Below are positions 1-10,094 of a stretch of 64,000 bases of DNA, piece by piece. This DNA is from Caulobacter sp. 602-2. Lineage in GTDB: Bacteria; Pseudomonadota; Alphaproteobacteria; Caulobacterales; Caulobacteraceae. The stretch spans positions 496,001 to 560,000 of the forward strand of contig NZ_JAAKGT010000001.1 of the NCBI RefSeq assembly GCF_011043625.1, in the 5' to 3' direction. A model generated the notes under the pieces. That model saw nothing but the letters and a program-made list of their open reading frames with translations. It made no database searches and was not told where the DNA came from. Each line of letters begins with the position of its first letter. Within the stretch, counting starts at the first letter, position 1. The translations under genes were made by a program, and so were the position numbers.

Positions 1-30
1 CTCGACGCCTTGATCGCCGGAGATTCCTGA
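1..30 (+). CDS. 3' end of an upstream gene (partial)
   Basis: The first ten codons read LDALIAGDS followed by TGA at 28-30. The stop overlaps the ATG of the next gene by one base (TGATG), the usual look of a translationally coupled pair. Only nine residues are visible, so no function can be given. Confidence 0.45.
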   Translation, partial: LDALIAGDS

Positions 31-416
31 TGTCCATCCTCGCTCCCATCTCCGCCGGCGAGCTCGTCGACAAGATCACCATCCTGCGCGTGAAGGCCGA
101 ACGGATCGGCGACGCGGCCAAGGAGGCCAATGTCCGCAAGGAGCTGGCTCTGCTGGAAGGCATCGCCGCCGGCGCTCTGACGCCCAGCGCCGAGCTGGAC
201 CGACTGACGGTAGAACTCACGCAGATCAACGCCGCCCTTTGGGACATCGAAGACGGCAAGCGCGCCTGCGAGCGTAACCAGACCTTCGGTCCGGAGTTCG
301 TCGCCCTGGCGCGCCGCGTCTACATGGACAACGACAAGCGTGCGGCCGTGAAGCGCCAGATCAACGCCCTGACCGGCTCGGACATCGTTGAGGAAAAGAG
401 TTACAAGCCGTACTGA
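30..416 (+). CDS. DUF6165 family protein
   Basis: A 128-aa soluble protein with no signal peptide or membrane segment. The N-terminal motif SAGELVDKITILRVKAERI, followed by two alpha-helical segments and a C-terminal KSYKPY, matches my memory of the DUF6165 family. These proteins often sit among glycosyltransferase or sugar-biosynthesis genes, but their biochemical role is unknown. The ATG overlaps the stop of the preceding gene, which suggests co-transcription. The family call is from recognition; no function is claimed. Confidence 0.75.
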   Translation: MSILAPISAGELVDKITILRVKAERIGDAAKEANVRKELALLEGIAAGALTPSAELDRLTVELTQINAALWDIEDGKRACERNQTFGPEFVALARRVYMDNDKRAAVKRQINALTGSDIVEEKSYKPY

Positions 417-500
417 TTTTTGAGTGAAATCAGATTCTTGTCCGGGGAATATGAGGGGAGACGATCAGGCTGACGTCCCGCCCTTCTGGCTTTCGCCGCC

Positions 501-827
501 TCAGCGCGCCGAAGGCAGGAACGGCGGAACCCGGGCCTGAAGCAGCGCCACCAGCGCTTGGTCCATGTAGTCATACTCGTCGGGGATACCAAGGCATACT
601 ACCTTGGCGCGAAGGTGCTGGCGATACCTCTTCGACAGCTTGCTGCGGTGCGTTTTCTCCATGACGAAGATCACGTCGGCCCAGGCGACGTTCTCCGGCG
701 TCACGGGGTTCTCGGCGTCGTTGTTGAGGCCGGCCGAGTCGACCTCGATCCCCGGCCAGCGCGAAAACACCCGCTCGGCGGTCGGGCTGCGAAGCTTGTT
801 CTGGCTGCAGACGAAGAGCACGTTCAT
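501..827 (-). CDS. Low molecular weight protein tyrosine phosphatase family protein
   Basis: A 108-aa protein that opens MNVLFVCSQNKLRSPTAE. This resembles the LMW-PTP/arsenate-reductase P-loop (C-x5-R-S/T), here C7-S-Q-N-K-L-R13-S. The family normally runs to about 150 aa and ends with a catalytic Asp loop (DPY). This short subfamily keeps the fold core and a late IPDEYDYMD segment that could supply the Asp. Likely substrates are phosphotyrosine or another small phosphoester. It is convergent with the DUF6165 gene and separated from the hydratase gene by 20 bases, so it may share that gene's transcript. Confidence 0.75.
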   Translation of the reverse strand: MNVLFVCSQNKLRSPTAERVFSRWPGIEVDSAGLNNDAENPVTPENVAWADVIFVMEKTHRSKLSKRYRQHLRAKVVCLGIPDEYDYMDQALVALLQARVPPFLPSAR

Positions 828-847
828 CGTCGCAGCCTAGCTTGTGC

Positions 848-1660
848 TCACCGACCCTTGAAGGCCGCGGGGCGCTTCTGCAGAAAAGCGCTGACGCCCT
901 CGATGAAGTCCTCGCTCTTGCCGCAGGCGCGCTGGGCGTGACGTTCGGCGTGCAACTGGCCGATCCAGTCTGCGTCGAGGCTGTCCCATACGAGGCGGCG
1001 GATGGCGCCCAGCGAAGCGGGCCCCTCGGCCAGCGTGCGCGCCAGGCCCAGGGCTGTCGGCATCAGGTCGGCGTCGGCCACGCAGCGATTGATCAGGCCC
1101 CAGTCCAGCGCCGTGGCGGCCGGGATCTTGTCGCCCAGCAGCATCATCTCCATGGCTCGCGCCTTGCCCACCAGGCGGGGCAGCAGGTAGGTCGAGCCGC
1201 CGTCGGGCACCAGGCCGATGCGACGGAAGGCCTGCAGGAAATAGGCGCTGTCGGCGGCCACGACGATGTCGCCGATCAATGCGAGGGAGCAGCCGATGCC
1301 GGCGGCTGGGCCGTTGACGGCGGTGACGATCGGCAGCGGAAAATCGCGCAGCAGCGTCATCAGCGGGTTGTAGACGCTCTCCAGCGCCGCGCCGGCGTCC
1401 GGCTTGCCGTCGGGATCCATGGGGCGTCCGGCGGTCGCGCCGGCCGAAAGATTGGCGCCCGAACAGAAGCCGCGTCCTTCGCCGGTGAGGATCACCGCCC
1501 GGGCCTCGACCTGGCCTGCGGCCACGGCGCCGAACGCCTGGGCCAGCTCACGGGCGACCTCAGGGCTGGCGGCGTTGAGGGTGGCGGGATCGGACAGGGT
1601 GATGACGGCCACGCCGTCTTGGGCTTCCAGCCGGATCTTGTCGTAAGTCGCGTTGGCCAT
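848..1660 (-). CDS. Enoyl-CoA hydratase/isomerase family protein
   Basis: A 270-aa crotonase-superfamily protein of normal family length. It probably hydrates or isomerises enoyl-CoA thioesters in fatty-acid or aromatic-acid degradation. Visible marks are the oxyanion-hole segment RGFCSGANLS and the second-half signature VNGPAAGIGCSLALIGDIVVAAD. The start is placed at the ATG at 1660 because GGAGGA lies 6-7 bases upstream. An upstream in-frame start at 1684 would add eight residues and lacks a ribosome-binding site. No partner beta-oxidation genes are adjacent, so the exact substrate is open. Confidence 0.88.
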   Translation of the reverse strand: MANATYDKIRLEAQDGVAVITLSDPATLNAASPEVARELAQAFGAVAAGQVEARAVILTGEGRGFCSGANLSAGATAGRPMDPDGKPDAGAALESVYNPLMTLLRDFPLPIVTAVNGPAAGIGCSLALIGDIVVAADSAYFLQAFRRIGLVPDGGSTYLLPRLVGKARAMEMMLLGDKIPAATALDWGLINRCVADADLMPTALGLARTLAEGPASLGAIRRLVWDSLDADWIGQLHAERHAQRACGKSEDFIEGVSAFLQKRPAAFKGR

Positions 1661-1727
1661 GGGGCGTCCTCCGAGCGTCTTCACGCGCCTGGACGCCAGC
1701 TAGGCGCGACTGTCCCTGCGGAACGCA

Positions 1728-1760
1728 AGAGCCGCCGGCGCCAGAAGCGCCGACGGCTCT
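1728..1760 (-). terminator. Hairpin between convergently read gene ends, possible terminator
   Basis: The arms at 1728-1741 and 1747-1760 pair over 14 positions with one mismatch and enclose a 5-base loop. The hairpin lies just downstream of the GGDEF gene stop. There is no long T-tract on either side, so it may act as a transcript 3' stabiliser and not as a strict intrinsic terminator. A second weaker hairpin occupies about 1766-1791. Confidence 0.45.
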
Positions 1761-1797
1761 CTCAAACCCGGTTCTCTGGAGAAGAACGGGTATCCCT

Positions 1798-2862
1798 TCA
1801 GGCCGCGTTGGCCGATTCACTCTGGGTGTCGGCGGCGGTGACGCGGTTGCGGCCGCTGCGCTTGGAGGCGTAGAGCGCCGCATCGGCGCGCTCCATGACC
1901 GAATGGCCGGTCTCGCCCTTGCGGCGCTCGGCGAAGCCCGACGACAGGGTGATGGCGCCCAGGTCCTCGTTGGTCGAGCGGCGCTTTAGCATGCGCGAGG
2001 AGACCTCGATGCGGATCTCTTCCAGGGTGGCGCCGACGATGGCGGCCGCTTCGCCAGGGAAGATCATCGCGAATTCCTCGCCGCCGTAGCGGGCGGCGAA
2101 GCGGGGCAGGGCGGCCACGCGACCGATGACGCTGGCGACGTAGCGGATGACCTGGTCGCCGGTCTGGTGGCCCCAGGTGTCGTTGAAGCCCTTGAAGTGG
2201 TCGATGTCGAGCACCGCCAGGCAGATGGCCGAGCCGGCCTCGTCGGCCTCGGCGCAGGCGCGCTCCAGCTCTTCGTCGAAGGCCTTGCGGTTGGCCAGGT
2301 TGGTCAGGCCGTCGGTGGTGGCGTCGCGGCGCACCTGCTCCAGGTGCTCGCGCAGGCGATCGACCTCGGCGGTCGATTCGGCCAGGCGGGTTTCGAGCGC
2401 CTTGTTCTCCTTGGCGACGCGGCGGGTGGCGTCGGCCAGGCTGGAGACCACGGCCTTGATGCCTTCGACGCCGGTCGGGGCGTCCAGGTCCTTGGAGACG
2501 CCCGCCAGGGTCTTGCCGAAGGCGGCGTTGGTCTTCTGGGCGTTCTGGATGGCCTTCGAGACCGACTCCAGCTCCTTGGAGAGCAGGTCGCCGGCGTCGC
2601 GGATCTGTTCGTTGAGGCGAGCCTTGGGCAGGTAGGCCGCGGCGAGCTCCTCGCTCAGCATCTCGGTGATGGGTTCGCCCATCGAGATCAGGCGGGTGAT
2701 TTCGCGCGCCAGGGCGCCGTCGGGATCGGCGACGTAATGGGTCCAGAGTTCGAAGTTCAGCGCGGTCGGCCAGATCTGGTGGCGTTCCATCAGGTCCAGG
2801 GCCCGACGGGCGATCTTGTAGGCTTCCGGGCCGCGCAGCGTGGTTTCGACGTCCGACATCAT
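1798..2862 (-). CDS. Diguanylate cyclase (GGDEF domain protein)
   Basis: A 354-aa cytoplasmic protein predicted to make cyclic di-GMP from two GTP. The GGDEF domain fills about residues 180-340 and has an intact active site, GGEEF, at 260-264, with DIDHFKGFND upstream for metal and GTP binding. The usual RxxD inhibitory site five residues before GGEEF reads RFAA here, so feedback inhibition by product looks absent. Residues 1-90 are an unrecognised sensory region, and 90-180 is a long Glu/Ala/Lys-rich predicted coiled coil that could drive dimerisation. No transmembrane segment is present. The gene stands alone. Confidence 0.92.
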   Translation of the reverse strand: MMSDVETTLRGPEAYKIARRALDLMERHQIWPTALNFELWTHYVADPDGALAREITRLISMGEPITEMLSEELAAAYLPKARLNEQIRDAGDLLSKELESVSKAIQNAQKTNAAFGKTLAGVSKDLDAPTGVEGIKAVVSSLADATRRVAKENKALETRLAESTAEVDRLREHLEQVRRDATTDGLTNLANRKAFDEELERACAEADEAGSAICLAVLDIDHFKGFNDTWGHQTGDQVIRYVASVIGRVAALPRFAARYGGEEFAMIFPGEAAAIVGATLEEIRIEVSSRMLKRRSTNEDLGAITLSSGFAERRKGETGHSVMERADAALYASKRSGRNRVTAADTQSESANAA

Positions 2863-3038
2863 TCATTCCCCCGCCGATCCGGGCTTCTCCCAGACCGATC
2901 GCTTACGCGGCGAGCATAGGCACGAGAGTTCAAACGAGCGGTTAAGGCTGCGCGGGGGCGCTTGCGCCCGTCACAACTCCAAAGCATTCTGAACGCTGAT
3001 AAGATGAGCCGAGAGGCCGTTTTCGGGAGAGACGCCGC

Positions 3039-4496
<1,458 letters not shown>

Positions 4497-4551
4497 AAAC
4501 CGGCCGTGCGCTCGGTGGTCGCCGAACGAGAATCATTGGCCTTAGAGCTGC

Positions 4552-5682
4552 ATGGCTCAGCTCGCCGCCTTCGATATCGTCGCTGAACGTCAGGCTCTGC
4601 CCATGGCGGAGATGGGAGCGCTCCGGCACGCCTTCTTCAATGGGGGCGAGGAGGGGTGGTCGCCGCTGGCGGAAGCCGAGGAGCCCGCCGCGCCGCCGCA
4701 TCTGGTGCGGGACCTGACCGAGAGCTGGCCGTTTCCCGTCGACGCGCCGCCGCCGGCCTCCGAGCCGGCGATCTGCCATGTCCGGCAGGTCGACTGGTTT
4801 CCCGCCTATGGCGTGCTGGCCGGCCCCGGCGGGCGCGTCCTGCAGTCGGCCGGGGGCGAGGCGCTGCATCGCTGGCCCGATCTCGCCCCCGTATCCGAAC
4901 TGATGACGGACGGGCCTAGCCAAGTCCTGGACCGGGGCGTGGTGTTCATGCCCTGGGGCGGCGGCTTCAACTATGGCCACTTCCTGCTCGACGCCATGCC
5001 GTCGGTCCTGGCCGCGGTCGAGCAAGGGTTCGCCGCCGGAGCGCCCGTGCTCGCGCCGCGCCTGAAGCCCTGGCAGAAAAGCCTGCTGGCCGCCGCCTTT
5101 CCCGAATGCGAGGTGCGCGAGGTTCGGGGCCGCAGGATACGCCTGGAGCAGGCGGCCTACGCCACCAGCATGGACCACTTCCTTCACGCGCCAACGGCGC
5201 TTGTCCATCGCGTGGCGCAGCGGGTGGGCGCGGCCGTTCCCGACCGTCCCGGCAAGGGGCGGCGGGTCTATCTGTCGCGTCGCAGTCAGTCGATGCGGGT
5301 GATGGTCAACGAGGCCGAACTGGAGGCGGCGCTGCGAAGGCGCGGCTTCCTGATCGCACGTCCCGAGCGGATGGATGCTCTGGCCCAGGTGGCGCTGATG
5401 CGCGACGCCGACGTGGTCGTGGGCGCGTCGGGCGCGGCGCTGGCCAACGCCATGTTCCTGAAGCCCGGCGCGCGGGTCATCGAAATCCAGCCGGCCAACT
5501 TCACGAGCCGCTGGGTATGGGCGGCCTGTCGTCAGGTCGGGGTCGAGTGGCGCGGCTACGTCTGCCCGTCGCCCGGCGATCCTCGGCAGGCGTCTTGGCT
5601 GGCGCGTGCACGCCGCGGCTTCCGCTTCGCCTATCGGCCGCCGCTGGACGATCTTCTGGCCTTCGTCGACGCCGCGCTCTGA
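4552..5682 (+). CDS. Glycosyltransferase family 61 protein
   Basis: A 376-aa protein with the GT61/DUF563 arrangement: VFMPWGGGFNYGHFLLDAMPS near residue 130, then GRRVYLSRR, then the late VVVGASGAALANAMFLKPGARVIEIQP donor-binding segment. Bacterial GT61 enzymes add sugars to surface polysaccharides or lipopolysaccharide. No signal peptide or membrane helix is evident, so it probably acts at the cytoplasmic face. It follows the aldehyde dehydrogenase on the same strand by 55 bases, but no functional link is obvious. The acceptor sugar cannot be told from sequence. Confidence 0.85.
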   Translation: MAQLAAFDIVAERQALPMAEMGALRHAFFNGGEEGWSPLAEAEEPAAPPHLVRDLTESWPFPVDAPPPASEPAICHVRQVDWFPAYGVLAGPGGRVLQSAGGEALHRWPDLAPVSELMTDGPSQVLDRGVVFMPWGGGFNYGHFLLDAMPSVLAAVEQGFAAGAPVLAPRLKPWQKSLLAAAFPECEVREVRGRRIRLEQAAYATSMDHFLHAPTALVHRVAQRVGAAVPDRPGKGRRVYLSRRSQSMRVMVNEAELEAALRRRGFLIARPERMDALAQVALMRDADVVVGASGAALANAMFLKPGARVIEIQPANFTSRWVWAACRQVGVEWRGYVCPSPGDPRQASWLARARRGFRFAYRPPLDDLLAFVDAAL

Positions 5683-5692
5683 GCGCGTCGGC

Positions 5693-5950
5693 TCAGCGGC
5701 CCTCGGTCCAAAGGTCGAGCGGCTGATGCTGCTCGTGGCGGATCACCGCGAAATAGCCGGCCACGGCCAGCACGACCCCGGCGATCAGGCCGCCCAGAAA
5801 GCCCGCCGGCGTGGCGAACCACAACGTCAGCACGGTCAGCGCGACGGCGACGCCGACGATCGACCAGCGCACGAAGACGCTGAATGCGTGATAGGTGCGC
5901 TCGTGCACCAGCAGGTCTTGATCTGATTGCGAGGGCGTGAAATCGGCCAT
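5693..5950 (-). CDS. aa3-type cytochrome c oxidase subunit IV
   Basis: An 85-aa protein with an N-terminal soluble stretch containing the diagnostic HERTYHAFS, followed by two hydrophobic segments (about 27-45 and 47-66). This is the COX4_pro_2 family of small alphaproteobacterial oxidase subunits, accessory to the aa3 haem-copper oxidase. It is encoded away from the catalytic subunits here, as is common. Alphaproteobacterial origin of the window is supported by this gene. Confidence 0.85.
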   Translation of the reverse strand: MADFTPSQSDQDLLVHERTYHAFSVFVRWSIVGVAVALTVLTLWFATPAGFLGGLIAGVVLAVAGYFAVIRHEQHQPLDLWTEGR

Positions 5951-6013
5951 GGCGGTTCCTCCGAAGTCTTCGGGAAAAACGCGCGGAGCCGCCTGAGCGA
6001 CGCGACCGTGGGC

Positions 6014-6050
6014 AAAGAAAAAGCCGGCGGCTCCGTGGGAGCACGCCGGC
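6014..6050 (-). terminator. Rho-independent terminator after the DEAD-box helicase gene
   Basis: Read on the minus strand, a GC-rich hairpin (arms GCCGGC and GCTCC paired with GGAGC and GCCGGC, 6023-6050) is followed at once by TTTTTCTTT at 6014-6022. It lies about 40 bases past the helicase stop. Confidence 0.8.
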
Positions 6051-6090
6051 CAATCTACGCCCTTTCGGGCCGCTCGTCAGTCCTGGTCGA

Positions 6091-7677
6091 TCAATCCTCG
6101 ACCTTGGCCAGCTTCGGCGGAGCGCGAAGCAGGAAGGCGGGAATGTCGTTGCCGAAGCCGACGACGCGACGGTCGTCGTCGTCCTCGCGGGCGCGAACCG
6201 GCTGCACGCCGCGAACCGGCATCGGCGGACGCTCGCGCGAGGGACGGGGAGGCGGAGCCGCTTCCTCGACCGGGCCGGCCTCGGCGGTCTGCACGGCGGC
6301 GCGATCACGCGAACGCTCACGGCGCGGCTTGCGCTCGCGCTCGGGACGCTCGGCGCGTTCGACGGGAGCTTCCGGCGCGGCTTCGACGGCGGCGGTTTCG
6401 ACGACTTCGGCCTCGGGAGCCGCTTCGGCGCGCTCGCGACGGCCGCGGCCGCTGCGCTCGCCGCGTTCGCCACGCTCGCGGCCCGGACGCTCGCCACGAC
6501 CGCGGCGGCGGTCGCCTTCGCGCGGCACGGTGACGGCGTTGGTGTAGTCGACGTCCAGAACCTCTTCCTCGGGCGTCTGGCCGATCAGCTTGATGACCTT
6601 GTCGAAGCCCTTGTCGTCGGCCGGGGTGACCAGCATGTAGGCCTCGCCCGTGCGGCCGGCGCGGCCCGTGCGGCCGATGCGGTGCACGTAGTCGTCGGCA
6701 TGGTGCGGAACGTCATAGTTGAAGACGTGGCTGACGGCCGGAATGTCGAGGCCGCGGGCGGCCACGTCCGAGGCGACCAGGATCTTCAGCGCGCCCGAGC
6801 GGAAGTCGGCCAGGGTCTTCATGCGCTGGCTCTGGTCGAGGTCGCCGTGGATGGCGGCGGCGTCGAAGCCGTGCACCTTCAGCGACTTGGCGACGATGTC
6901 GACTTCGGTCTTGCGGTTGCAGAAGACGATGCCGGTTTCCGGCGCGGCCTTTTCGATGACCGTGCGCAGGGCCAGGCGCTTGGCCTTGGGATCCGAGCTC
7001 GGAACCTTGATCAGGCGCTGGGTGATGTTGGCGTTGGTGGTGGCCGGCTTGGCCACCTCGATGCGGACCGGATCGCGCAGGAACTGCTTGGTCAGGCGCG
7101 TGATTTCCGGCGGCATGGTCGCCGAGAAGAACAGGGTCTGCTTCTTGGGCGGGGTCAGCTTGAAGATGCGCTCGATGTCGGGGATGAAGCCCATGTCGAG
7201 CATGCGGTCGGCTTCGTCGACCACCAGGAACTGCACGCCGGTCATCAAGAGCTTGCCGCGCTCGAAGTGGTCGAGCAGGCGGCCCGGCGTGGCGATCAGC
7301 ACGTCGACGCCGCGGTCGAGCTTCTTTTCCTGGTCGCCGAACGAGACGCCGCCGATCAGCAGCGCCCACGAGAGCTTGGTGCCCTTGGCGTACTTCTCGA
7401 AGCTGGAGGCGACCTGGTCGGCCAGCTCGCGGGTCGGCGCGATGACCAGGGCGCGCGGCATGCGGGCCTTGGCGCGGCCCGAGGCCAGCTTGTCGATCAG
7501 CGGCAGGGTGAAGGCGGCGGTCTTGCCGGTGCCGGTCTGGGCGATGCCCAGCACGTCCTGCCCGGCGAGGGCGACGGGGATCGCCTGGGCCTGGATCGGG
7601 GTGGCGGTCGTATAGCCGGTGTCGGCGACCGCTTGAAGGGTCGTGGGCGAAAGCCCGAGGTCTGAAAATTCGGTCAT
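6091..7677 (-). CDS. DEAD-box ATP-dependent RNA helicase (RhlE-like)
   Basis: A 528-aa RNA helicase that unwinds RNA duplexes in ribosome assembly and mRNA turnover. All motifs are seen in order: Q-motif PIQAQAIP, motif I AQTGTGKT, Ia PTRELA, DEAD (motif II), SAT (motif III) and HRIGRTGRAG (motif VI). The helicase core ends near residue 375. The remaining 150 residues are an Arg/Gly/Glu/Ala-rich disordered tail typical of alphaproteobacterial RhlE-type proteins, and probably bind RNA or partners. The gene is monocistronic with its own terminator. Confidence 0.93.
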   Translation of the reverse strand: MTEFSDLGLSPTTLQAVADTGYTTATPIQAQAIPVALAGQDVLGIAQTGTGKTAAFTLPLIDKLASGRAKARMPRALVIAPTRELADQVASSFEKYAKGTKLSWALLIGGVSFGDQEKKLDRGVDVLIATPGRLLDHFERGKLLMTGVQFLVVDEADRMLDMGFIPDIERIFKLTPPKKQTLFFSATMPPEITRLTKQFLRDPVRIEVAKPATTNANITQRLIKVPSSDPKAKRLALRTVIEKAAPETGIVFCNRKTEVDIVAKSLKVHGFDAAAIHGDLDQSQRMKTLADFRSGALKILVASDVAARGLDIPAVSHVFNYDVPHHADDYVHRIGRTGRAGRTGEAYMLVTPADDKGFDKVIKLIGQTPEEEVLDVDYTNAVTVPREGDRRRGRGERPGRERGERGERSGRGRRERAEAAPEAEVVETAAVEAAPEAPVERAERPERERKPRRERSRDRAAVQTAEAGPVEEAAPPPRPSRERPPMPVRGVQPVRAREDDDDRRVVGFGNDIPAFLLRAPPKLAKVED

Positions 7678-8029
7678 GTCACGCTGGTCTAGCTCGGAGC
7701 CGCCCGTGCTTGGGCGAGCGGGCGGCGCGGATTCGCCAGACCTGCTCCGAAGGTGCGGATAAATAGGCGCAATCGCCGCAAAGTCAATCTTCGCGGGGCC
7801 TGCCGGGCTTTGAGATGGGGCGCAGGATCACAAGATCAAGAGCGAGCGCCGCCCCGATCCTTCCCCCGAAGGACCAGACCAGGACACCGGAGCCGTCGGC
7901 ATCGTCCTGGCGGGGCGGCGCTCGTCTTGGCGCCGCCAAAGGGGAGGAAGACGGCGCTGATGAATTACTACTAGATCGGTATGGATTCGATCGTCCCAGA
8001 TTTTCTGATGTCGTCGTCAGCTGTCGGGC
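7678..8029. other. Intergenic stretch with no recognised gene
   Basis: These 352 bases lie upstream of the helicase gene and must hold its promoter and leader. Short open frames on the plus strand have strongly arginine-biased translations and no convincing ribosome-binding site, so none is called. No tRNA-like or repeat structure was recognised. Confidence 0.5.
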
Positions 8030-8188
8030 TTAGTAGGGAGCGTGCTGCTCGGGGACGCGTGCGGGCTGCTTCTCAGCTTTCCTGGCAGGTTGCGTCCGTT
8101 CCATCTCGCCGCCGATCCGCTCCGTCGGCGCTGGAGCCGGACGCGACGGCGAGCTCGGCTCGAACTTCAGCATAAGCAGACGGGCCAT
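8030..8188 (-). CDS. Small hypothetical protein (52 aa)
   Basis: The frame opens with an ATG at 8188 preceded by GAGGAG five to six bases upstream and ends in TAA at 8030-8032. The product starts MARLLMLKFEP and is rich in Pro, Ala and Arg with no membrane segment. It lies 36 bases after the SRPBCC gene on the same strand and may be the last gene of the sigma factor operon. No family is recognised; the case rests on the ribosome-binding site and position only. Confidence 0.4.
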   Translation of the reverse strand: MARLLMLKFEPSSPSRPAPAPTERIGGEMERTQPARKAEKQPARVPEQHAPY

Positions 8189-8224
8189 GCGGATCTCCTC
8201 GAAAGCGTGCGGGGCAGGGGTCTC

Positions 8225-8749
8225 TCAGTTACGCTCGGCGACGGATTTCAGATTGGACAGTCCCGTCTCGAAATCGCGCCCGATCATCCTGTCCATGTTG
8301 AACACCAGGCCCATGAGCCGCGAGACATAGGGCGCGGGCCCCGACATCGCCCAGGTCACGCGCGTGGCGTCGCCGACGGGCTCGGCGGTGAAGGCGGCGG
8401 TGTTGCTGGCCTTGAACGGCTTGTCGAAATCCAGGGCGATGGCCACCTCGCGGTTCGTCGTCGAGACGACGCGCATGCGGCCGGCTCCGGCCTTCTTGCC
8501 GACCCAGGCGTAGGTCGCGCCGACGCCGCGCTCTGCGCCGCCGTAGGTGCGCTGCATGTCGGCGTCGAGCGCCTCGTAGGGCGACCAGGCGCGCCAGGCC
8601 TTGAAGTCGGAAATCTGCGCCAGAACCGCCTCTGGCGGAGCGTTGACCAGCACCGAGCGCTCGACCCGGAAGGTCGGCGGGCGCAGGGCCGCGGCGACAA
8701 GCAGGCCGGCCACGGCCAGCACCACGACGGCGGCGAGGATCTTCAGCAT
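8225..8749 (-). CDS. SRPBCC (START/Bet v1-like) family protein
   Basis: A 174-aa protein with one N-terminal membrane segment (MLKILAAVVVLAVAGLLVAA), followed by an SRPBCC ligand-binding fold beginning FRVERSVLVNAPPEAVLAQI and containing WSPYEALD. The ATG at 8749 is chosen because GGAG lies six bases upstream; longer in-frame extensions have no ribosome-binding site. It follows the ECF sigma gene on the same strand. SRPBCC proteins commonly accompany ECF42/YCII operons, so joint regulation by that sigma factor is a reasonable inference. The ligand is unknown. Confidence 0.82.
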   Translation of the reverse strand: MLKILAAVVVLAVAGLLVAAALRPPTFRVERSVLVNAPPEAVLAQISDFKAWRAWSPYEALDADMQRTYGGAERGVGATYAWVGKKAGAGRMRVVSTTNREVAIALDFDKPFKASNTAAFTAEPVGDATRVTWAMSGPAPYVSRLMGLVFNMDRMIGRDFETGLSNLKSVAERN

Positions 8750-8807
8750 CGAGAACTCCATGGGCGAGGCCCGTTTCGGGCCGTTCGCGACAAGGACGTT
8801 TCGGGGA

Positions 8808-10094
8808 TCAGCCGTCCGACACCGCGGCGCGATTTTTCTCGCCCTCGGCCTGCAGGCGATCGAGGTGCTGGCGGATATGGGCGGCCTCGGCCGCGCCGCC
8901 GGCCAGGGCGATGGCCAGCTGGAACGCCTCGCGCGCGTCGGCGTCGCGGCCAAGCTGCAGGTTCAGCGCGCCCCGCAGGCCATGGAAATGAAAGTAGCCG
9001 GCCAGGCGCTCCTCCAGCGGCGCGATCATCTCGAGCGCGGCCTGGGGGCCGGCCACCTTCGAGACGGCGACCGCGCGGTTGAGGCTGACGACCGGGGAGG
9101 GGGTCATGTGCTCCAGCGCCGCATAGAGATGATCGATCTGCGCCCAGTCGGTGTCCTCGGCGCGTTCGGCCCGGGCGTGCAGCGCGGCGATGGCGGCCTG
9201 GACCTGATAGGGGCCCGGCCTGCGATGGCGCATGGCCTTGTCGATCAGCGCCAGGCCTTCGAGGATCATCGACCTTTCCCAGAGGGCGCGGTCCTGGTCT
9301 TCCAGCAGCACGATCAGGCCGTCGGCGTCCAGTCGCGCCGGCGTGCGGGCGTGCTGCAGCAGCATCAGCGCCGTCAGGCCCATGACCTCGGGCTCGGCGG
9401 GAAAAAGCCCTAGCAGCAGGCGAGAAAGGCGCAGCGCCTCGTGGCAAAGCGGGCGGCGCGCATCGGCTTCGGAGCCGCCGGCCGAATAGCCCTCGTTGAA
9501 CACCAGATAGACCATCGCCATCACGGTCAGCAGCCGCTCGGCGCGCTCGGTGGGATTGGGCGCCTCGAACGGCGTGTCGCCCTTGGCCACGCGGGCCTTG
9601 GCGCGGGTGATCCGCTGTTCCATGGCGCTTTCGCCGACCAGGAAGGCGCGGGCGATCTGGCGCACCGACAGCCCCGAGACGATGCGCAGGGCCAGGGCGA
9701 TCTGCTGGGTGGCCGGCAGGTCCGGGTGGCAGCAGACGAACAGCAACCGCAGAATGTCGTCGCGATAGTCGGCGCCGTCCAGCCGCTCGGCCAGCGCGGT
9801 TTCGGCGTCGTCCAGTCCGGCCGCCAGGTCGGTCAGGACCTCGTCGGACGGCAGGGCGGTCTGGCGACTTCGCCGGCGTCCGGCGTCGACGCCGCTGTTG
9901 CGTCCCACCAGGATCAGCCAGGCGGTTGGATCGCGCGGCGGGCCTTTTTCCGGCCAGGACTTCAGCGCCCGCAGGCAGGCGTCCTGATAGGCTTCCTCGG
10001 CGGTGTCCAGATCGCGAAAATAGCGCAGCAGGGCCGCCATCGCGCGCGGACGGGCCGAAACCAGCGCGGCGTCGATCCAGTCAGGGTCGTTCAC
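8808..10094 (-). CDS. ECF RNA polymerase sigma factor, ECF42 type with DUF6596 extension
   Basis: A 428-aa protein. Residues 1-75 form sigma region 2 (promoter -10 recognition, DTAEEAYQDACLRALKSWP). Region 4 follows at about 105-160, with the helix-turn-helix LSVRQIARAFLVGESAMEQRITRAK. The long C-terminal tail is DUF6596, with helical repeats ending ALNLQLGRDADAREAFQLAIAL. This architecture defines the ECF42 group, in which the C-terminal extension and a co-encoded DGPF/YCII protein replace a classical anti-sigma factor. The upstream YCII gene overlaps it by four bases (ATGA), as expected. Confidence 0.9.
   Translation of the reverse strand: MNDPDWIDAALVSARPRAMAALLRYFRDLDTAEEAYQDACLRALKSWPEKGPPRDPTAWLILVGRNSGVDAGRRRSRQTALPSDEVLTDLAAGLDDAETALAERLDGADYRDDILRLLFVCCHPDLPATQQIALALRIVSGLSVRQIARAFLVGESAMEQRITRAKARVAKGDTPFEAPNPTERAERLLTVMAMVYLVFNEGYSAGGSEADARRPLCHEALRLSRLLLGLFPAEPEVMGLTALMLLQHARTPARLDADGLIVLLEDQDRALWERSMILEGLALIDKAMRHRRPGPYQVQAAIAALHARAERAEDTDWAQIDHLYAALEHMTPSPVVSLNRAVAVSKVAGPQAALEMIAPLEERLAGYFHFHGLRGALNLQLGRDADAREAFQLAIALAGGAAEAAHIRQHLDRLQAEGEKNRAAVSDG

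Noticed and set aside
7753..8033. Short plus-strand frames upstream of the DEAD-box gene
   Set aside because: Overlapping frames with Arg/Pro-biased products and no ribosome-binding site. The stretch is treated as intergenic.
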